A stretch of 64,000 nucleotides of DNA. Source: Dyella sp. GSA-30 (GTDB lineage: Bacteria > Pseudomonadota > Gammaproteobacteria > Xanthomonadales > Rhodanobacteraceae). The position numbers and the translations under genes were made by a program. The stretch covers positions 2,519,524 through 2,583,523 of the forward strand of contig NZ_AP027042.1 in NCBI RefSeq assembly GCF_027924605.1, given 5' to 3'. Under the pieces are notes generated by a model that saw only the letters and a program-made list of their open reading frames with translations, was not told the DNA's origin and ran no database searches. This document shows, one piece after another, positions 62,160-64,000 of the stretch. Within the stretch, counting starts at the first letter, position 1. Each line of letters starts with the position of its first letter.

Positions 62160-64000
62160 GTGACCAAGAAAACCAAGGAACCCCAGCCGAGCCGCGCCAA
62201 GCCCAAGGCTTCGTCGCGACCGGCGGTGTCGGCGGCGCCCAAAAAAGGCGCCTCTTCCAAGCCGGCACGCGAGCCGGCCGGTGTCGTCAGCGACCCCCAT
62301 GCCGAGCGCGAAGCGCAGCGCTACGAGCGCCCCATTCCCAGCCGTGAAGCGATCCTGGCGCTGCTCGAAGAGCGCGGCGAGTTGCTGACCGAGGCGCGCG
62401 TGGCCGAGGCGCTGCAGCTGGACGACGAAGACTCCCTCAACGCGCTACGCAAGCGTTTGAACGCCATGGTGCGCGATGGCCAGCTACTGCTCGGACGTCG
62501 CGGCGGCTACGCCCCCGTGGTCAAGCTGGACCTGATTCGCGGCGTGGTCTTGGCCAATGCCGAAGGCTATGGCTTTCTGCGCCCCGAAGAGGGCGGTGAG
62601 GATCTTTATCTCTCGCCGCAGCAGATGCGTACCGTGCTGCACGGCGACCGCGTGCTTGCCAGCGTGGTCGGCGTGGATCGGCGCGGACGCAAACAGGGCG
62701 CCATCGTCGAAGTGCTGCAGCGACGTTCGCCCCGATTGGTCGGCCGCGTGGTGGTCGACAATGGCGTGACCCTGGTGGCGCCGGACGATCGGCGCTTGCA
62801 TCAGGACATCATGATTCCACCGGGCAAGGAGCAGGGCGCGCGGTCGGGGCAGATCGTGGTGGTGGAAATCACCGATCCGCCGACGCCTTATCGTGGGCCG
62901 CTCGGCACGATTCTTACGGTGCTGGGAGAGCGGCTGCAGCCGTCGTTGCTGGTCGAAATGGCGATCGCCAGCCACGACCTGCCGAATGAATGGCCGGCCG
63001 AGGTCTTACGTGATGCGGCACAGGTGGAACCCCAGGTCACGGCCGCCGAACGCGAAGGCCGCATCGATCTGCGCAAATTGCCGCTGGTGACCATCGACGG
63101 CGCCGACGCGCGTGACTTCGACGATGCGGTCTATGCCGAACCGCGTCGCGGCGGCGGTTTCCGCCTGATCGTGGCCATTGCGGATGTCTCGCACTATGTG
63201 CGCGTCGGCAATGCGCTGGACAAGGAAGCCTACGAGCGCAGTACGTCCACGTACTTCCCGGGCTTCGTCGTGCCGATGTTGCCGGAGACGCTCTCCAACG
63301 GCATCTGCTCGTTGAACCCGAATGTCGAACGCCTGTGCATGGTCTGCGATATGCAGGTCAGCGCGGAAGGCGAAGTGATCAAGTCGAAGTTCTACGACGC
63401 CGTCATGCTTTCGCATGCGCGCCTGACTTACGACAAGGTGTGGCAGGTGGTCGGTCTGCAGGATGCCGACGCGCGCCATGAAGTGGCCGATGTCCTGCCG
63501 CAGCTGGAAAACCTGCACGCGCTCTACAAGGCGATGGCGGCGCAGCGCAAACGCCGTGGGGCGATCGATTTCGAAACGCCGGAAGTGAAGTTCCGCCTCG
63601 ATCAGACCGGCGATGTGGTTTCCGCCGGTGCGACCGAGCGCAACGATGCGCACAAGCTGATCGAGGAATGCATGATCGCCGCCAATGTGCAGGCAGCACT
63701 GTTCCTGGAAAAGAAAAAGATTCCCGCGCTGTTCCGTGCCCACGAACCGCCGCCGGCCGAAAAATACGAAGACCTGCAGCAGTTCCTGCGCGAGTTCAAG
63801 CTGCGCATGCCGCCGGTCGACCAGGTGACGCCGGGCGACTACGCTGCGGTGCTGCGCAAGGTGCATGACCGGCCCGAGCGCGAGTTGATCCAGTCGGTGC
63901 TGTTGCGCTCGCAGAGCATGGCGGCCTATCAGCCGGACAACCGCGGCCACTTCGGCTTGGCGCTGGAAGCCTACGCGCATTTCACTTCGCCGATTCGTCG
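62160..64000 (+). CDS. rnr: Ribonuclease R, 5' part (runs off the window)
   Basis: At least 613 residues of a 3'-5' exoribonuclease of the RNB family, cut by the right edge. N-terminal basic/Ala-rich extension (KKTKEPQPSRAKPKASSR), a helix-turn-helix-like segment (PSREAILALLEERGELLTEA), cold-shock domains (KLDLIRGVVLANAEGYGFLR), and the RNB catalytic domain with TIDGADARDFDDAVY and the tail RRGAIDFETPEVKF. The C-terminal S1 and Lys-rich regions lie beyond the edge. GTG 62160 follows AAGGCGG and is the only good start. Confidence 0.95.
   Translation, partial: MTKKTKEPQPSRAKPKASSRPAVSAAPKKGASSKPAREPAGVVSDPHAEREAQRYERPIPSREAILALLEERGELLTEARVAEALQLDDEDSLNALRKRLNAMVRDGQLLLGRRGGYAPVVKLDLIRGVVLANAEGYGFLRPEEGGEDLYLSPQQMRTVLHGDRVLASVVGVDRRGRKQGAIVEVLQRRSPRLVGRVVVDNGVTLVAPDDRRLHQDIMIPPGKEQGARSGQIVVVEITDPPTPYRGPLGTILTVLGERLQPSLLVEMAIASHDLPNEWPAEVLRDAAQVEPQVTAAEREGRIDLRKLPLVTIDGADARDFDDAVYAEPRRGGGFRLIVAIADVSHYVRVGNALDKEAYERSTSTYFPGFVVPMLPETLSNGICSLNPNVERLCMVCDMQVSAEGEVIKSKFYDAVMLSHARLTYDKVWQVVGLQDADARHEVADVLPQLENLHALYKAMAAQRKRRGAIDFETPEVKFRLDQTGDVVSAGATERNDAHKLIEECMIAANVQAALFLEKKKIPALFRAHEPPPAEKYEDLQQFLREFKLRMPPVDQVTPGDYAAVLRKVHDRPERELIQSVLLRSQSMAAYQPDNRGHFGLALEAYAHFTSPIR

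Overview
The window comes from a high-GC gammaproteobacterium, most likely Xanthomonadales, family Rhodanobacteraceae (Dyella/Luteibacter/Rhodanobacter-like). This rests on gene content and protein character: tandem OmpA proteins with TSP3-type calcium repeats, tandem S46 dipeptidyl-peptidases, the miaA-hfq-hflX-hflK-hflC-purA housekeeping run, a LytS/LytTR-type two-component pair, and dispersed extragenic palindromes of the type common in this order. No database search was possible, so the taxonomic call is an inference.

Layout. 0.4-4.3 kb: an operon of five exported proteins (a glycine/alanine-rich protein, two small proteins sharing a terminal QN(T/S) motif, a C39-type peptidase and a coiled-coil outer-membrane barrel). 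It resembles a divergent Fap functional-amyloid export locus. 4.3-5.3 kb: a TerC-family membrane protein under a yybP-ykoY manganese riboswitch. 5.3-9.7 kb: prpD and two near-identical ompA-like genes homogenised by gene conversion. 9.8-13.6 kb: an rRNA pseudouridine synthase, a LysR regulator, an unknown secreted protein and kbl. 13.7-18.5 kb: a giant AsmA-like DUF748 protein between kbl and tdh (threonine catabolism). 18.7-24.7 kb: two S46 peptidases and a PLP lyase with a twin-arginine-like leader. 24.7-31.0 kb: miaA, hfq, hflX (apparently starting at CTG), hflKC and purA. 31.1-32.8 kb: a sigma-54-type promoter with upstream palindromes, a 28-residue membrane peptide and an NlpC/P60 peptidase. 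32.8-41.1 kb: a flavin monooxygenase, a TetR regulator and a complete RND efflux operon. 41.3-47.3 kb: a DoxX-like protein, a sensor kinase/LytTR regulator/lipoprotein operon, an alpha/beta hydrolase with a second sigma-54-type promoter and the same palindrome, and a Sel1-like protein. 47.4-52.6 kb: an autotransporter and a diguanylate cyclase. 52.6-53.9 kb: a split borosin RiPP locus. 54.1-64.0 kb: an M1 aminopeptidase, an unknown secreted protein, gcvP under a tandem glycine riboswitch, a VOC protein, tRNA-Leu(CAG), and the start of rnr, which runs off the right edge.

The most interesting system is the split borosin pair. A TP-methylase-family peptide-backbone alpha-N-methyltransferase (53119-53925, minus) is followed by a small precursor (52643-52948, minus). 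The precursor has a SonA-like recognition helix, a hydrophobic candidate core and an unusual polyglutamate follower. Next are the Fap-like export operon and the two sigma-54-type promoters that share one enhancer palindrome and each drive an exported hydrolase. Much of the rest serves amino-acid and peptide use (threonine to glycine via Tdh/Kbl, glycine cleavage via GcvP, S46, M1 and S33-type peptidases), which fits a proteolytic, peptide-scavenging lifestyle.
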